Below, one piece after another: positions 34,023 through 44,120 of a stretch of 64,000 bases of DNA (position 1 is its first letter; each line of letters opens with the position of its first letter). A program made the position numbers and the translations under genes. The notes beneath the pieces were generated by a model that did not search any database, was not told the DNA's origin, and saw only the letters and a program-made list of their open reading frames with translations. The stretch covers positions 806,001-870,000 of the forward strand of contig OZ219905.1 of assembly GCA_964291635.2 (NCBI GenBank), given 5' to 3'. Origin of the DNA: JAPPHA01 sp964291635 (GTDB lineage: Bacteria > Pseudomonadota > Alphaproteobacteria > Rhodobacterales > Rhodobacteraceae).

Positions 34023-34589
34023 TCACGGTTTCCTCGCATTGTGCTCCACATCTACCCAGTGTTTGTTCACAGGTAACGATTTGGCCCGTCTTTCGATGTC
34101 CTCGAAACGCATCGGCTTGAAGTCCCAGACATCGACACCAACATTGACCGAATTACGTGACCCGAGCCAGTTATTGTGGACGTGGCCGAAGATCTGGAGC
34201 GCACCCTGGCGTGCGCGGTTCCAGGTGATCATGGGATAGTGGCAGAGCGTCTGTGCCCGTTTTTTTGGTCCGTCCCGGACCTCGGCGAGATGCGAGGCGC
34301 TGTCCCAGGGGAGGTCCAGTGTTGGTTCCAGGTCGTGGTTCCCGATGATCAGGTGTTTTCGCGCGCCGGGGAGCTGGCCGAATAGGCATTCGAGATATGG
34401 CGTGTCTTTGGCCTTCGGTCCAAACGCGAAGTCACCGACGATCCAGAGATCGTCCATGGGCCCGACCCTGGACCACAGGTTCTCGATCAATACCGTGTCC
34501 ATGTGACCTGAATCACGGAACGGACGGTCACAGAAACGGATGATGTTCTCATGTCCGAAGTGAATGTCCGCCGTGTACCAGTTCGTCAT
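34023..34589 (-). CDS. calcineurin-like metallophosphoesterase
   Basis: A 188-residue phosphoesterase. The metal-binding signature is complete: DIHFGHEN (Asp/His), VGDFAFG (Asp), IIGNHD (Asn-His), CHYPMITW and GHVHNNW (His). Small stand-alone members of this group act on phosphodiesters or phosphomonoesters; the substrate is not predictable. The ATG at 34589 has GAAGGA upstream. It precedes no obvious partner, with galM starting on the same strand further upstream. Confidence 0.9.
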   Translation of the reverse strand: MTNWYTADIHFGHENIIRFCDRPFRDSGHMDTVLIENLWSRVGPMDDLWIVGDFAFGPKAKDTPYLECLFGQLPGARKHLIIGNHDLEPTLDLPWDSASHLAEVRDGPKKRAQTLCHYPMITWNRARQGALQIFGHVHNNWLGSRNSVNVGVDVWDFKPMRFEDIERRAKSLPVNKHWVDVEHNARKP

Positions 34590-34719
34590 TGTTCTTTTCC
34601 TTCAGACGGTCTCGAACAGGAACCGGATCGCGATCCTCTCGGCGAACGGCGCGAAATCGCCCGCCATATGCGGATGCTCGTTGATTTTCCGGCCCGGGAA
34701 GGCAGGAAATCCTATAACG

Positions 34720-35742
34720 TCACGAACCTGAATCCGGGAGCCCGAACTCCTGAAATCGAAACCGTGTCTCCTGACGGTATTCGCTTCCCGGCACAAGAAT
34801 TGCGGGCGGAAAATCGGGCCTGTTCGGGCTGTCAGGCCAGCATTGTGGCTCAAGGGCAACTCCGGCGTGCGGACCATAGGGCGATCCTCCGAGGCCGGGA
34901 CCCCGCGTGGATGTCATGGCGCCGTGGCAAAGCTGCAGGCCGGGTTCCGTGGTTTCGATTTCCATTTCAAGGCCGGAACCCGGTCCCTTTAGCAAGGCGA
35001 CCGGCCGGATCGGTTGCTGGTCCCGGGACAGGCAGAAATTGTGGTCATGGGGAAACGGAATTCCGCCCTGCGCGAGCGGGCGAAGCGAGCGAAAATCGAA
35101 TGGCGTCGATTCAACCGGCACGACGGCGCCGGTCGGAATCTTGTCGGTGTCCAACTCCAGGTAATGCTCCGCATCGACCCGAAGCTCGTGATCCAGGACC
35201 GTTTGCGATCCGTCCAGGTTGAAATAGCTGTGATGGGCGAAGCTGCACGGCGTGGCCGCTGTCGTTACCGCGTGGAAATCCAGTTCCAGGACCATCGGCG
35301 GGATTACCCTGTAGGTCAGCGTGACATCGAGCGTCCCGGGGAATCCCATGTGACCGTCCGGAAGCCGATCAGCGAGCGAAACATGCGTCCTGCCATGATC
35401 GATGATTTGCCAGTTTCGGGTCGCAGAGCCCTCCCGTCCTCCGTGAACCGTCTGACGCCCATGTTCATTGCGGTCGAGGTGGATTATTCGCCCTTCAACC
35501 CGTACCTGCCCGTTCGATATCCGGTTGGCGTATCGCCCGACCGTCGCTCCGAAACAGGACGGATTCCCGATGTACCCGTCAAGTTCCGGAAAGCCGAGAA
35601 CCACCGAATGATCCACAGCCGAAAGACGAAGGTCCTGAACGGTTGCACCAAGGGTGATGATCGACGCGGAAATGCGGTCCGTACCAATAATTGCGCGGCT
35701 GACGGATTCACCGTTCCGGAGAACTCCGAAATTCTGCGTCAC
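34720..35742 (-). CDS. galM: aldose 1-epimerase (galactose mutarotase)
   Basis: A 340-residue mutarotase that interconverts alpha and beta anomers of hexoses. Landmarks are GATVGRYANRIS, the HGG motif (QTVHGGREG), the active-site region AHHSYFNLDG, PHDHNFCL and the catalytic glutamate in GVALEPQCWPDSPN. The start is a GTG at 35742 behind AAAGGATGG. It lies in a short sugar-metabolism run with a broken SDR dehydrogenase and an SMP-30 lactonase on the same strand. Confidence 0.95.
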   Translation of the reverse strand: MTQNFGVLRNGESVSRAIIGTDRISASIITLGATVQDLRLSAVDHSVVLGFPELDGYIGNPSCFGATVGRYANRISNGQVRVEGRIIHLDRNEHGRQTVHGGREGSATRNWQIIDHGRTHVSLADRLPDGHMGFPGTLDVTLTYRVIPPMVLELDFHAVTTAATPCSFAHHSYFNLDGSQTVLDHELRVDAEHYLELDTDKIPTGAVVPVESTPFDFRSLRPLAQGGIPFPHDHNFCLSRDQQPIRPVALLKGPGSGLEMEIETTEPGLQLCHGAMTSTRGPGLGGSPYGPHAGVALEPQCWPDSPNRPDFPPAILVPGSEYRQETRFRFQEFGLPDSGS

Positions 35743-35893
35743 GGGACCATCCTTTCTTTAACTCCCGTCGTGGCCAATCCCGACGTTGTCGACAGGCGGC
35801 ATTTGCGTTCCCCATTGATTCCGGGGCTTCACCACGGTGTCCGCAAATCGTGATCCGTTGCCACGCCTTAGCCGGAATCACGCCACTTGGCGG

Positions 35894-36663
35894 TCAGCCG
35901 GTCGCGACAGCGCCCCCGTCAATTGCCAGGATCTGTCCGGTCATCATCCGGCTTGCGGATGACGCCAGGAACAGCACGCCTCCGACGATATCGGTCTCGA
36001 CCAGATGTTCCTTGATGCACTGCCGCGCAAGATGATTGGCGAGTAATTCCGGGGTCGCCCAAAGCCGTTTCTGCCTGTCGGTCAACACCCAGCCAGGGGC
36101 GACGGTATTGACCCGAATCCCCGCACCACCGAACTCGCGCGCCAGGCCGCGCGTCAGCCCGGTTATTCCCGAATTGGCCGTCACGTAGCTCGGGTATCCG
36201 TCGTTCCCGAGCATGTAGGAAATCGACGAAAAATTGATGATGGAACCGCCTCCTGCCTCACGCATTTCCGGTATGACCGCCTGGCAGGTGAAGAAATAGG
36301 GCTTGAGATTGACAGCCTGGGACGCATCCCAGAATTCCTCGGTCACGTCCTCAGTCCTGTGCCGCTGATCGTTTGCGGCATTATTGACCAGGACGGAAAT
36401 CGGCCCCTGGATCGCGGAAGTCTCCGCGATCGCCTTCCGCAGTGCCCCGATGTCAGCAACGTCGCAACGGATGAACATTGGGCGCGACCCGTAGGAATCC
36501 TCCATCCGGTCGCAGAAACCTTCTGCGTCGGACCTCTGGATAAACGCGGTCCTGGCCCCTTGCTGCAGAAAGCCCTCGACGAGGGCCGCACCAATCCCGG
36601 ATCCTCCCCAGTCACAAATACGGATCGCCCCTCGAGGTCCGGGAACATCGGGTAATCTGTCAT
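35894..36663 (-). pseudogene. short-chain dehydrogenase/reductase, frameshifted
   Basis: The N-terminus (MTDYPMFPDLEGRSVFVTG, from ATG 36663 with AGGAG upstream) is in one frame and the rest, including VLVNNAAN, the catalytic Ser region IINFSSISY, Tyr-x-x-x-Lys replaced by YVTANSG, and IRVNTVAPGW, is in another. One base is missing in the run CCCC at 36606-36609, right in the TGxxxGxG cofactor loop; adding a base restores GGGSGIGAALVEGF. The catalytic lysine is also not conserved (YVTAN in place of YxxxK). A sugar dehydrogenase role is likely from its neighbours. Confidence 0.85.
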
Positions 36664-36715
36664 CAGTCGCTTCTCCTTTTCGGCACCTATGCCGTGATGT
36701 GCTGAAATCGGACCA

Positions 36716-37099
36716 TCATATCATGACTCCGACCAGGATGGCCTGTATCGCGAGCGAGGAGTCGCCCTGCTCTGGAATCGGTCTCCCGGAACCATCGAGG
36801 CCGTGCTGCGCACAGCAATTCCCGGAAGGTGTTTTCGCACGTCGCCGGCTTTCCCTGATCGAATAGAAGCATCGGCACGCTGGCGAAGTTCTCAGGATCG
36901 TGGCTTCGTGTTCAGGCACGGTACGAACTTGCTGCATGACGGAATCTGGAAACCACCCGAAGAAATCGCTGATCGTGGCGCCACGCGCAAGGTATTCGGA
37001 CAGTGCGGAGCGCGGGGCCCGCGTGACGGCGAACACCCATGCACTTCTTGCCTTTCCCGGGTTTTGCTGCACCACCGGGCATGTCGTCCAGTCCGTCAA
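36716..37099 (-). pseudogene. decayed DUF433 antitoxin and DUF5615 toxin pair
   Basis: From TTG 37099 the frame reads like a DUF433 antitoxin (TDWTTCPVVQQNPGKARSAW, then LSEYLARGATISDFFGWFPD), but several usually conserved glycine and valine positions differ and no stop follows the domain. The next segment, from about 36870, contains pieces of a DUF5615 PIN-like toxin in two other frames (MLLFDQG, then VRKHLPGIAVRSTASM). Several indels have therefore destroyed the toxin, and the antitoxin reads through into it. Confidence 0.6.
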
Positions 37100-37293
37100 G
37101 GAGGGCCGCCTCTCTTTGAAAGGCGGCATCGCATATGCGTGAAATCAATCGCTTTTGATTGAACCCTTCTCCTCCGGAAGATGCGAGGATCGGGTCGATA
37201 ACGGTAATGCCGTCGATTTCGCCATGGCGCCACGGCGGCCCTTGGCCTGAGCGAACGTGAAGAAGGTGCCAGGTTTCCATGTGACCGGCCGCA

Positions 37294-38172
37294 TCAAAGA
37301 TCCACCCGGTGCTCCGGAAGACCTGCAATACCGTAGACGCCCTTGACTCCGTAGGTCTGTCCCGCATGGCCGTCCGGATCATCGAGGCCGGTCGCTGCAG
37401 TCGTCACGTACAGCGTGCGAAAATCCTCGCCGCCGAAGGCCGGGCACGACACCTGCGGAGTGGGAAACACGACTGTCATTTCGAGAACGCCGTTCGGCGC
37501 ATAGCGTGCGACCCGGTGATCGCCCCAGCGGGCATTCCATAGGCAGCCTTCAGAATCGATCACCATCCCGTCGGCCCCGAAAGATTCGCAGCTTACGTCG
37601 ATCAATACCCGAGGTTCCCCGACCGGCCACCCCTCTTCTGATTCGAGTTCCTGTCGCATGATCCGCCCGTCACGCGTATCCGCAAAATACGCGCAGGACC
37701 GATCAGGCGAGAAGCAGATGGCATTCGATACGGTGATATCGGCGTACAGCCGCCGGAGTTCTCCCGCGAACCACCGATAGATGGCACCGGCTGCTGCCTC
37801 GTGGCACTTGCCCATCGTGCCGATCCAGAAGCCGCCCCAGGGATCAGCCCGCCCGTCATTCGACCGCGTCGCGTTGTTGTCGGCTTCCAGTTCGCAAACC
37901 GTCGAGACACGCACCCCGTCATTCAGGTCGAATGTGAACAGCGCGGATTCGGAAGCGATCAGGAGCGTGTCCCGATCGATCCATCCGGCGGCGGATACGT
38001 GCTCGTCGAACTGCCAGCTCAGTTCACCGGATTTCGTCCGGCTCAGCAACCGTTTCCCGAGAATGTCAAACCAGTACAGCTGTTTACGTTCCGGGTGCCA
38101 CAGGGGGCCTTCGCCGAGCTGGCAACGCCGGGAATCGTGAACGATCAGACGCGACTCAATCAATTCCGTCAT
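37294..38172 (-). CDS. SMP-30/gluconolactonase/LRE family protein
   Basis: A 292-residue six-bladed beta-propeller lactonase. Key stretches are LGEGPLWHPERKQLYWFDI with the metal-binding glutamate, RSNDGRADPWGGFWIGTMG (Asn and Asp ligands), SNAICFSPD, and FGADGMVIDSEGCLWNARWG. It hydrolyses sugar lactones to acids in the cytosol; the sugar is unknown. The ATG is at 38172. With galM and the SDR gene it forms a remnant of an oxidative pentose or hexose pathway. Confidence 0.93.
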   Translation of the reverse strand: MTELIESRLIVHDSRRCQLGEGPLWHPERKQLYWFDILGKRLLSRTKSGELSWQFDEHVSAAGWIDRDTLLIASESALFTFDLNDGVRVSTVCELEADNNATRSNDGRADPWGGFWIGTMGKCHEAAAGAIYRWFAGELRRLYADITVSNAICFSPDRSCAYFADTRDGRIMRQELESEEGWPVGEPRVLIDVSCESFGADGMVIDSEGCLWNARWGDHRVARYAPNGVLEMTVVFPTPQVSCPAFGGEDFRTLYVTTAATGLDDPDGHAGQTYGVKGVYGIAGLPEHRVDL

Positions 38173-38366
38173 TCCGAATTCCGTTTCATGATTTTCTCGT
38201 TCCGATTGACCTGCCGAATTGGATTCGGGTCACCGCACGACACGGAAGTCCCGGTCGGCCGCCGAGCCATGATGCTGTCATTCCATTTCGCTTTTCGGGA
38301 CGACCGGCAGTGCCGGAATCTCTCGCAAATGTATTGGAACACTCGAGATGCCAGGTATGCACGGTC

Positions 38367-41240
38367 TCAGAATCTGCCGTGACAATGCTTGAATTTCTTG
38401 CCGGAACCGCACGGGCAGGGAGCATTCCGGCCCGGTCGACCCCAGGTCGAAGGATCGCTTTCCACGAATCCTTCCCGGGATTGGATCCTGTCCAGTCCCG
38501 CCATCGCCTTCGCCACCACCGGAGGCGGCCGGTTGACGACCCTGGGCCGGGGACGTTCGCCGGGCTCGCTGGCTTCACTGGTACGCTGTCGCTCTTTCAT
38601 GATTCGCGCGAGAATCATTTCCCGTTCCTCAGGCGTGAGTACACGCACGTGAGCAAGCTGGGTGGTGACATCGGCCCTGAGACCGTCAAGCAACCCGCCG
38701 AATAATTCGAAGGCCTCGGTCTTGTACTCGTTCAGGGGATCGCGCTGCGCGTAGCCCCTGAACCCGATTACGGATCGAAGATGCTCGAGTGTCGTCAGGT
38801 GTTCCCTCCACTTTCGGTCAATGGTCTGCAACAGGACCTGCTTTTCGACATTGCGGATTCCGTCACCGCCGAATTCGGAGGCTTTCCGCTCCATGAATTC
38901 ATCGCTCGCGTCGTAGAGCCGTTCCCGAAGGACTTCATCGTCGACACCATCCTCTGAACACCACTCGGCGACCGGGAGCTCCAGTCCGGTAATTCGCTTC
39001 ACGTCCGCTTCCAGGCCCGCGCCGTTCCATTGGTCGGAATACGATTTCGGTGGAATGTGGGTCGTGACAAGGTCATCGACCACCTGGTGCCTCATGTCCT
39101 GGACGACTTCCGAAACATCTGCCGACTGCATGACTTCACGGCGTTGCTCGAAAATCGCCCTGCGCTGATCGTTCATCACGTCGTCGAATCGAAGCAGTTG
39201 CTTGCGGATGTCGAAGTTTCGGGCTTCGACTTTTGCCTGCGCCTTCTCGAGCGACTTGTTGACCCAGGGGTGGACGATGGCTTCGCCTTCTTCCATGCCG
39301 AGTGACTTCAGAACCCTGTCCAGCCGCTCGGAACCGAAGATCCGCATCAGGTCATCCTCGAGAGACAGGAAGAAAGCCGTCCGTCCCGGATCACCCTGTC
39401 TTCCCGACCGGCCACGCAACTGGTTGTCGATCCGACGGCTCTCGTGACGTTCCGTGGCCAGGACGTACAACCCGCCGTTGGCAAGCGCCACCTCACGGCC
39501 GACCGCGATTTCCGACTCCACGCCTGCACGAACGCCGGCATCCGTTTCGCCTTCGCCCTTCGCATCCATCGCGCGCTGCAGCCGGATCTCGAAATTCCCG
39601 CCAAGCTGGATGTCCGTCCCTCGTCCGGCCATGTTCGTGGCGATCGTCACTGCCCCCGCCACTCCCGCATCAGCGATGATATTGGCTTCCTCTTCGTGAA
39701 ACCGGGCGTTCAGAACGTTATGGGGTATCTTGTCCTTTCGTCCCGCCAATTTCGTCAATGCCGACGCATCCGACCGGTACTCCTCCGCGACATCCTTGTC
39801 CTTGGTTGACTCCGCCAGTCCGTCGAACCGTTTTGCGAGATCCTTGAGGAAACGGCCGTCCGTCAGCAAGGAAGACAGGTATTCGGACTTCTCGATCGAC
39901 GTGGTGCCGACGAGGATGGGTTGCCCGTTGGCGTGCGCACGGGCAATTTCCGCGACGATGGCGCGGTATTTCTCTTCGGTCGTGCGGTACACCGCGTCGT
40001 TTTCGTCGGTCCTGACAACCTCCTTGTTTGTCGGAACCTCCACAACGCCGAGCCCGTAGATCTCGGCGAATTCCTCGGCCTCGGTCATGGCCGTGCCGGT
40101 CATGCCTGCGAGCTTGTCGTAAAGCCGGAAGTAGTTCTGGAACGTCACCGAGGCGAGGGTGACGTTCTCGGCGCGGATGGAAACGCCTTCCTTTGCTTCG
40201 ATCGCCTGGTGCAGTCCGTCCGAAAGCCTCCGGCCCGGCATCATACGGCCGGTAAATTCATCGATCAGCATGACTTCGCCGTTGCGGACGATGTAGTCCT
40301 TCTCCTTCCGGAACAGCAACCGGGCCCTCAGGGCCTGGTTGATGTGGTGGACGAGCGTCGTGCTTTCGGGATCGTAAAGCGCCTGTTCGGCGGGCAGGAG
40401 TCCCTTGTCTTGCAACAGGGCCTCGACACGTTCATTGCCCTCGTCCGTCAAGGTGACCGAACGTGTTTTCTCGTCAATCGTATAGCAGCTTTCGTCAAGA
40501 TCAGGGATCAGCTTGTTGACCGACACGTAGAGGTCGGACCGGTCCTCCGAAGCCCCCGAGATGATCAACGGCGTCCTCGCCTCGTCGATCAGGATCGAGT
40601 CGACTTCGTCCACGATCGCGAAATGGAGATCGCGCTGAACCATCTGCGCGAGTTCGGACTTCATGTTGTCCCTGAGATAGTCGAATCCCAACTCGTTGTT
40701 GGTCGCATAGGTCACATCGGCCCGATAGGCCGTCTGCTTGTCCGCTTCTTCCATTCCCGGGTAGACAACACCGGTCTTCAGGCCAAGTGCGCTGTAGATC
40801 TTGCCCATCCACTCGGCGTCCCGCCTGGCCAGGTAGTCGTTGACGGTCACCACGTGAACGCCACGCCCGGTCAGCGCGTTGAGATAAACAGGCATGGTTG
40901 CGACCAGGGTCTTGCCTTCGCCGGTCTTCATCTCGGCAATGTCGCCGCGATGCAGGAAAATGCCCCCCACGACCTGGACATCGAAAGGACGCAATCCCAG
41001 TGCGCGCTTCGATGCCTCGCGGACGTTGGCAAAAGCCTCCGGCAACAGTTTGTCCAGCGACTCACCCTGGTTGAAGCGGTTCCGGAACGTCTCGGTTCGG
41101 GCACTGATCTCGCCGTCGGAAAGAAGGCTGAATTCGGACTCGAGGGCGCTGACCCGGTCCACGATTGATCGTACGCTCCGGAGCTTGCGGTCGTTGGCGG
41201 TTCCGAACAGCTTTCGTGTAACGGATTGAATTCCTATCAT
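38367..41240 (-). CDS. secA: preprotein translocase ATPase SecA
   Basis: A 957-residue motor of the Sec export pathway. The nucleotide-binding domain has MKTGEGKT (Walker A) and VDEVDSILIDEARTPLIISG, followed by the preprotein crosslinking domain, the second NBD with GRGTDIQLGG and GRSGRQGDPG, helical scaffold and wing domains, and a C-terminal zinc-binding tail CPCGSGKKFKHCH that also binds SecB. Start ATG 41240 follows GAGG; two codons further upstream a GTG is possible. It is divergent from the PpiC-type gene, and both act on exported proteins. Confidence 0.98.
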   Translation of the reverse strand: MIGIQSVTRKLFGTANDRKLRSVRSIVDRVSALESEFSLLSDGEISARTETFRNRFNQGESLDKLLPEAFANVREASKRALGLRPFDVQVVGGIFLHRGDIAEMKTGEGKTLVATMPVYLNALTGRGVHVVTVNDYLARRDAEWMGKIYSALGLKTGVVYPGMEEADKQTAYRADVTYATNNELGFDYLRDNMKSELAQMVQRDLHFAIVDEVDSILIDEARTPLIISGASEDRSDLYVSVNKLIPDLDESCYTIDEKTRSVTLTDEGNERVEALLQDKGLLPAEQALYDPESTTLVHHINQALRARLLFRKEKDYIVRNGEVMLIDEFTGRMMPGRRLSDGLHQAIEAKEGVSIRAENVTLASVTFQNYFRLYDKLAGMTGTAMTEAEEFAEIYGLGVVEVPTNKEVVRTDENDAVYRTTEEKYRAIVAEIARAHANGQPILVGTTSIEKSEYLSSLLTDGRFLKDLAKRFDGLAESTKDKDVAEEYRSDASALTKLAGRKDKIPHNVLNARFHEEEANIIADAGVAGAVTIATNMAGRGTDIQLGGNFEIRLQRAMDAKGEGETDAGVRAGVESEIAVGREVALANGGLYVLATERHESRRIDNQLRGRSGRQGDPGRTAFFLSLEDDLMRIFGSERLDRVLKSLGMEEGEAIVHPWVNKSLEKAQAKVEARNFDIRKQLLRFDDVMNDQRRAIFEQRREVMQSADVSEVVQDMRHQVVDDLVTTHIPPKSYSDQWNGAGLEADVKRITGLELPVAEWCSEDGVDDEVLRERLYDASDEFMERKASEFGGDGIRNVEKQVLLQTIDRKWREHLTTLEHLRSVIGFRGYAQRDPLNEYKTEAFELFGGLLDGLRADVTTQLAHVRVLTPEEREMILARIMKERQRTSEASEPGERPRPRVVNRPPPVVAKAMAGLDRIQSREGFVESDPSTWGRPGRNAPCPCGSGKKFKHCHGRF

Positions 41241-41495
41241 CGGCACCTCGAATGGCTACCCGTGGACCGGTCCATCGGCCGAGTGTGACGCAGCAATGAA
41301 ACAGATAAACGCCAGCGCTCTATTGCCTGAATTCCTGCGACACCTTAAGAGGCCCTCGGGCGCCGAATGGTTTCGTTCTGATACGTGACACGCATGTAAG
41401 GACGGCGCCTCACCCTGTCAACGCCGCGGCATGGCGTGGCATTTGAACGGCCTGCAAGCGAATTCGAATTTGCCGAATGGCCGGAGGAAATGATG

Positions 41496-42365
41496 ATGAT
41501 CCGAAAGGTCCTGTCGAAGTTGGCCGTAATTTCCGGCCTGATCATGGTTCCTGCAACACTCCTCGGCCAGGCCCCGGACGATGGGTCGCCGGCCCCGGGA
41601 GGCAATACCGTCGTGGCACGTGTGAACGGAGACGAGATTCTCCTCGGCCACATCATCGCTTTTGCCAGCCAGCTGCCCCCGCGGTACGACCAGGTCGACC
41701 ACCGGAGTCTCTACAACAGTATTCTCGAGCAGTTGATCCACCACAGCCTTCTTGCCAACTACGGCGAGAGTCGGCTGCCGGCACTAAAATTCCTGGGTGA
41801 AAACCTGGCGCGGTCGGGAAAGGCCGAAGAAACGATCTCGGCGATCTCTGCCGGAATGGTCACCGAGGAACGGGTCAGGACAGTCTATGAAGATCGGTAT
41901 GTTCTTTCCGATCCCCAGCAGGAGTTCAAGGCATCGCACATACTTGTCGCAACCGCCGAAGAGGCCGGGGAAATTCTCGGCGAATTGCGTGCAGGAGCGG
42001 ACTTCGCGGAGACCGCCAAGGCACGGTCGACCGGACCTTCAGGGCCCGAAGGTGGAAACCTCGGGTGGTTTGGCGAAGGCCAGATGGTCAAGGCATTCGA
42101 ACAAGCCGTGAAAGTCCTGTCCGTCGGAGAGATTTCAGGCCCGGTCCAATCCCAGTTCGGGTGGCACATCATCCTCCTTGAAGGCAAACGTGACCGCCCG
42201 ATTCCCTCCCTCGAGGATGCACGCCAGGAGATCGAACAGTTCATCGCCGGGAAAGCGGTCGAGACTGTTCTCATCGAGCTCACGACCGGCGCGGAAATCG
42301 AACGTCTCGACCAGTCGATCGACCACGGGCTGGTCAGAAACCTGGAAATCCTGCAGCCAAACTGA
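41496..42365 (+). CDS. exported PpiC-type (parvulin) peptidyl-prolyl isomerase
   Basis: About 289 residues with a signal peptide (MIRKVLSKLAVISGLIMV, cleavage near LLGQA) and a SurA/PrsA-like N-terminal helical region. The parvulin domain runs from about residue 140 (FKASHILVAT) through GGNLGWFGEGQM to FGWHIILLEGKR. It helps fold periplasmic or outer-membrane proteins. Three ATGs in a row (41490, 41493, 41496) follow GGAGG; 41496 has the best spacing. The gene is divergent from secA and followed by argJ, an arrangement common in alphaproteobacteria. Confidence 0.93.
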   Translation: MIRKVLSKLAVISGLIMVPATLLGQAPDDGSPAPGGNTVVARVNGDEILLGHIIAFASQLPPRYDQVDHRSLYNSILEQLIHHSLLANYGESRLPALKFLGENLARSGKAEETISAISAGMVTEERVRTVYEDRYVLSDPQQEFKASHILVATAEEAGEILGELRAGADFAETAKARSTGPSGPEGGNLGWFGEGQMVKAFEQAVKVLSVGEISGPVQSQFGWHIILLEGKRDRPIPSLEDARQEIEQFIAGKAVETVLIELTTGAEIERLDQSIDHGLVRNLEILQPN

Positions 42366-42410
42366 CCGATTGGCCCGCAGGCACGTGCTGAGGGCTGAGG
42401 GGAGGGAATC

Positions 42411-43715
42411 ATGACCAGGGAAATTCCCGCGGCAATGCCGGCAGACCAATCAACCGCCGTTTCGCCACTTGCCCCCGTCGGCGGATTTCCCGAATTGCCT
42501 GCCATCGACGGAGTCACGATCGCAACCGGCGCCAGCGGGGTTCGCTATCACGGACGTGACGATGTCATGGTCGCATCGATCGCACCGGGCAGCACCGTGG
42601 CCGGGGTATTCACCCGGTCTTCGACACGTTCGGAATCGGTCCGCGATTGCGCGGAGAAACTCGCCCTCGCCGCCCGGACAGACCAAAGCAGACCGTTTGG
42701 ACTTCTTGCCTGTGCCGGAAACGCCAACACGTTTACCGGCAAGCACGGTCGCGATTGCGTCGAGCTGACGGCGTCTGCACTCGGGAGGAAACTCGGGACT
42801 TCCGCCAGTCGCGTGTTTACGGCGTTTACCGGTGTCATCGGCGAGCGTTTGCCGGTCGAACGTGTTCTCGCGACGCTTGACGGGCTTGACCTTGCACATG
42901 GTCCCGAACGACGCGCAGACGGGTTCGAAAGGGCCGCCGCCGCGATCACGACGACAGATACGTTTCCGAAGGGCGCCGGCCGCAGAATTCCGCTCGGCGG
43001 CCGTGAAATCTGCATCGCCGGAATCGCAAAGGGTTCAGGGATGATCGCACCGGACATGGCGACCATGCTGGCCTTCGTCTTTTCGGACGCAAAGGTCGAC
43101 CAGGACCTGCTGCAAAGGCTGGTGGGGGCTGCCAACGAGACGACATTCAACAGCACGACGGTCGATGGCGACACATCGACGTCCGACACGCTGATCGTCG
43201 CGGCAACCGGACGAAGCGGAGTCGAGGTTTCGGAACGGGATCCCGCGGTCCTGGATTCATTCGGCGCCGGCCTCGAATGCGTCATGCTTGACCTTGCCCA
43301 ACAGGTGATCCGCGATGGTGAAGGAGCAACCAAATTTGTCGAAATCGAGGTCCGCGGCGGCGCGTCACCCGAATCGGCAAAGCGGGTGGCGATGGCCATC
43401 GCCAACTCGCCGTTGGTCAAGACAGCCATTTCCGGCGAAGATCCGAACTGGGGCCGAATTGTCATGGCGGTCGGGAAGTCGGGCGAGGCCGTGGACCCGG
43501 ACCGCCTGACCATCAGCATGGGCGACACGCTCGTCGCCTCGGGTGGAGAGTCAGCATGCCCGCCCGACGAGATCGAGAGAATCATGGCTGCCTACATGAG
43601 GCGGTCCGAACTCAGGATCGTGGCGGATGTCGGCGTGGGGTCTTCGGCAGCCACCGTCTGGACCTGTGACCTTTCCAAGAGGTATGTCGAAATCAACGCC
43701 GATTACCGGTCATGA
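42411..43715 (+). CDS. argJ: bifunctional ornithine acetyltransferase/N-acetylglutamate synthase ArgJ
   Basis: A 434-residue enzyme of arginine synthesis that transfers the acetyl group from N-acetylornithine to glutamate. It self-cleaves at the conserved AT-ML bond: the motif MATMLAFVFSDA places the nucleophile threonine at about residue 217. Other hallmarks are GIAKGSGMIAPD before it, TFNSTTVDGDTSTSD after it, and EDPNWGRIVMAVGKSG. The ATG at 42411 has GGAGGGAA upstream. The stop overlaps the mutT start (ATGA). Confidence 0.97.
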   Translation: MTREIPAAMPADQSTAVSPLAPVGGFPELPAIDGVTIATGASGVRYHGRDDVMVASIAPGSTVAGVFTRSSTRSESVRDCAEKLALAARTDQSRPFGLLACAGNANTFTGKHGRDCVELTASALGRKLGTSASRVFTAFTGVIGERLPVERVLATLDGLDLAHGPERRADGFERAAAAITTTDTFPKGAGRRIPLGGREICIAGIAKGSGMIAPDMATMLAFVFSDAKVDQDLLQRLVGAANETTFNSTTVDGDTSTSDTLIVAATGRSGVEVSERDPAVLDSFGAGLECVMLDLAQQVIRDGEGATKFVEIEVRGGASPESAKRVAMAIANSPLVKTAISGEDPNWGRIVMAVGKSGEAVDPDRLTISMGDTLVASGGESACPPDEIERIMAAYMRRSELRIVADVGVGSSAATVWTCDLSKRYVEINADYRS

Positions 43716-44110
43716 AACTTGTCGTCGTTTCGGCCGTTGCCCTCATCGACCGCGATAACCGTATCCTGCTGGGCCGCCGGCCGGAGGGCGGGTTTCTGGC
43801 GGGCCTTTGGGAGTTCCCGGGAGGGAAACTCGAGGCCGGTGAAACGCCGGAGCAGGCACTTGTTCGTGAACTTCAGGAAGAACTGGGAATTCATACATGG
43901 CAGAGTTGTCTCGCGCCCCTAACCTTTGCCTCGCATTCCTATGAGTCTTTTCACCTGCTGATGCCCCTTTTTGCCTGCCGAAAATGGGAAGGCGTGGCCA
44001 ACCCGCGTGAAGGACAGCGGCTTTCGTGGGTCGGAAAAGCGGAGCTGGGCAATTATCCGATGCCACCGGCAGACCGGCCGCTGGTCCCCATCCTCAGGGA
44101 CTGGCTTTGA
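43712..44110 (+). CDS. mutT: (deoxy)nucleoside triphosphate pyrophosphohydrolase MutT (Nudix)
   Basis: A 132-residue Nudix hydrolase. The Nudix box is complete (GGKLEAGETPEQALVREL followed by QEELGI). The protein resembles MutT/8-oxo-dGTPases, and its position directly after argJ, overlapping by 4 bp, is typical of alphaproteobacteria. It cleans 8-oxo-dGTP from the nucleotide pool. Its stop is 10 bp from the stop of the convergent hemH. Confidence 0.95.
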   Translation: MKLVVVSAVALIDRDNRILLGRRPEGGFLAGLWEFPGGKLEAGETPEQALVRELQEELGIHTWQSCLAPLTFASHSYESFHLLMPLFACRKWEGVANPREGQRLSWVGKAELGNYPMPPADRPLVPILRDWL

Positions 44111-44120
44111 GGCTTCCGGC

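Noticed and set aside
39921..41168. Plus-strand open frame of 415 codons
   Set aside because: Antisense shadow of secA.
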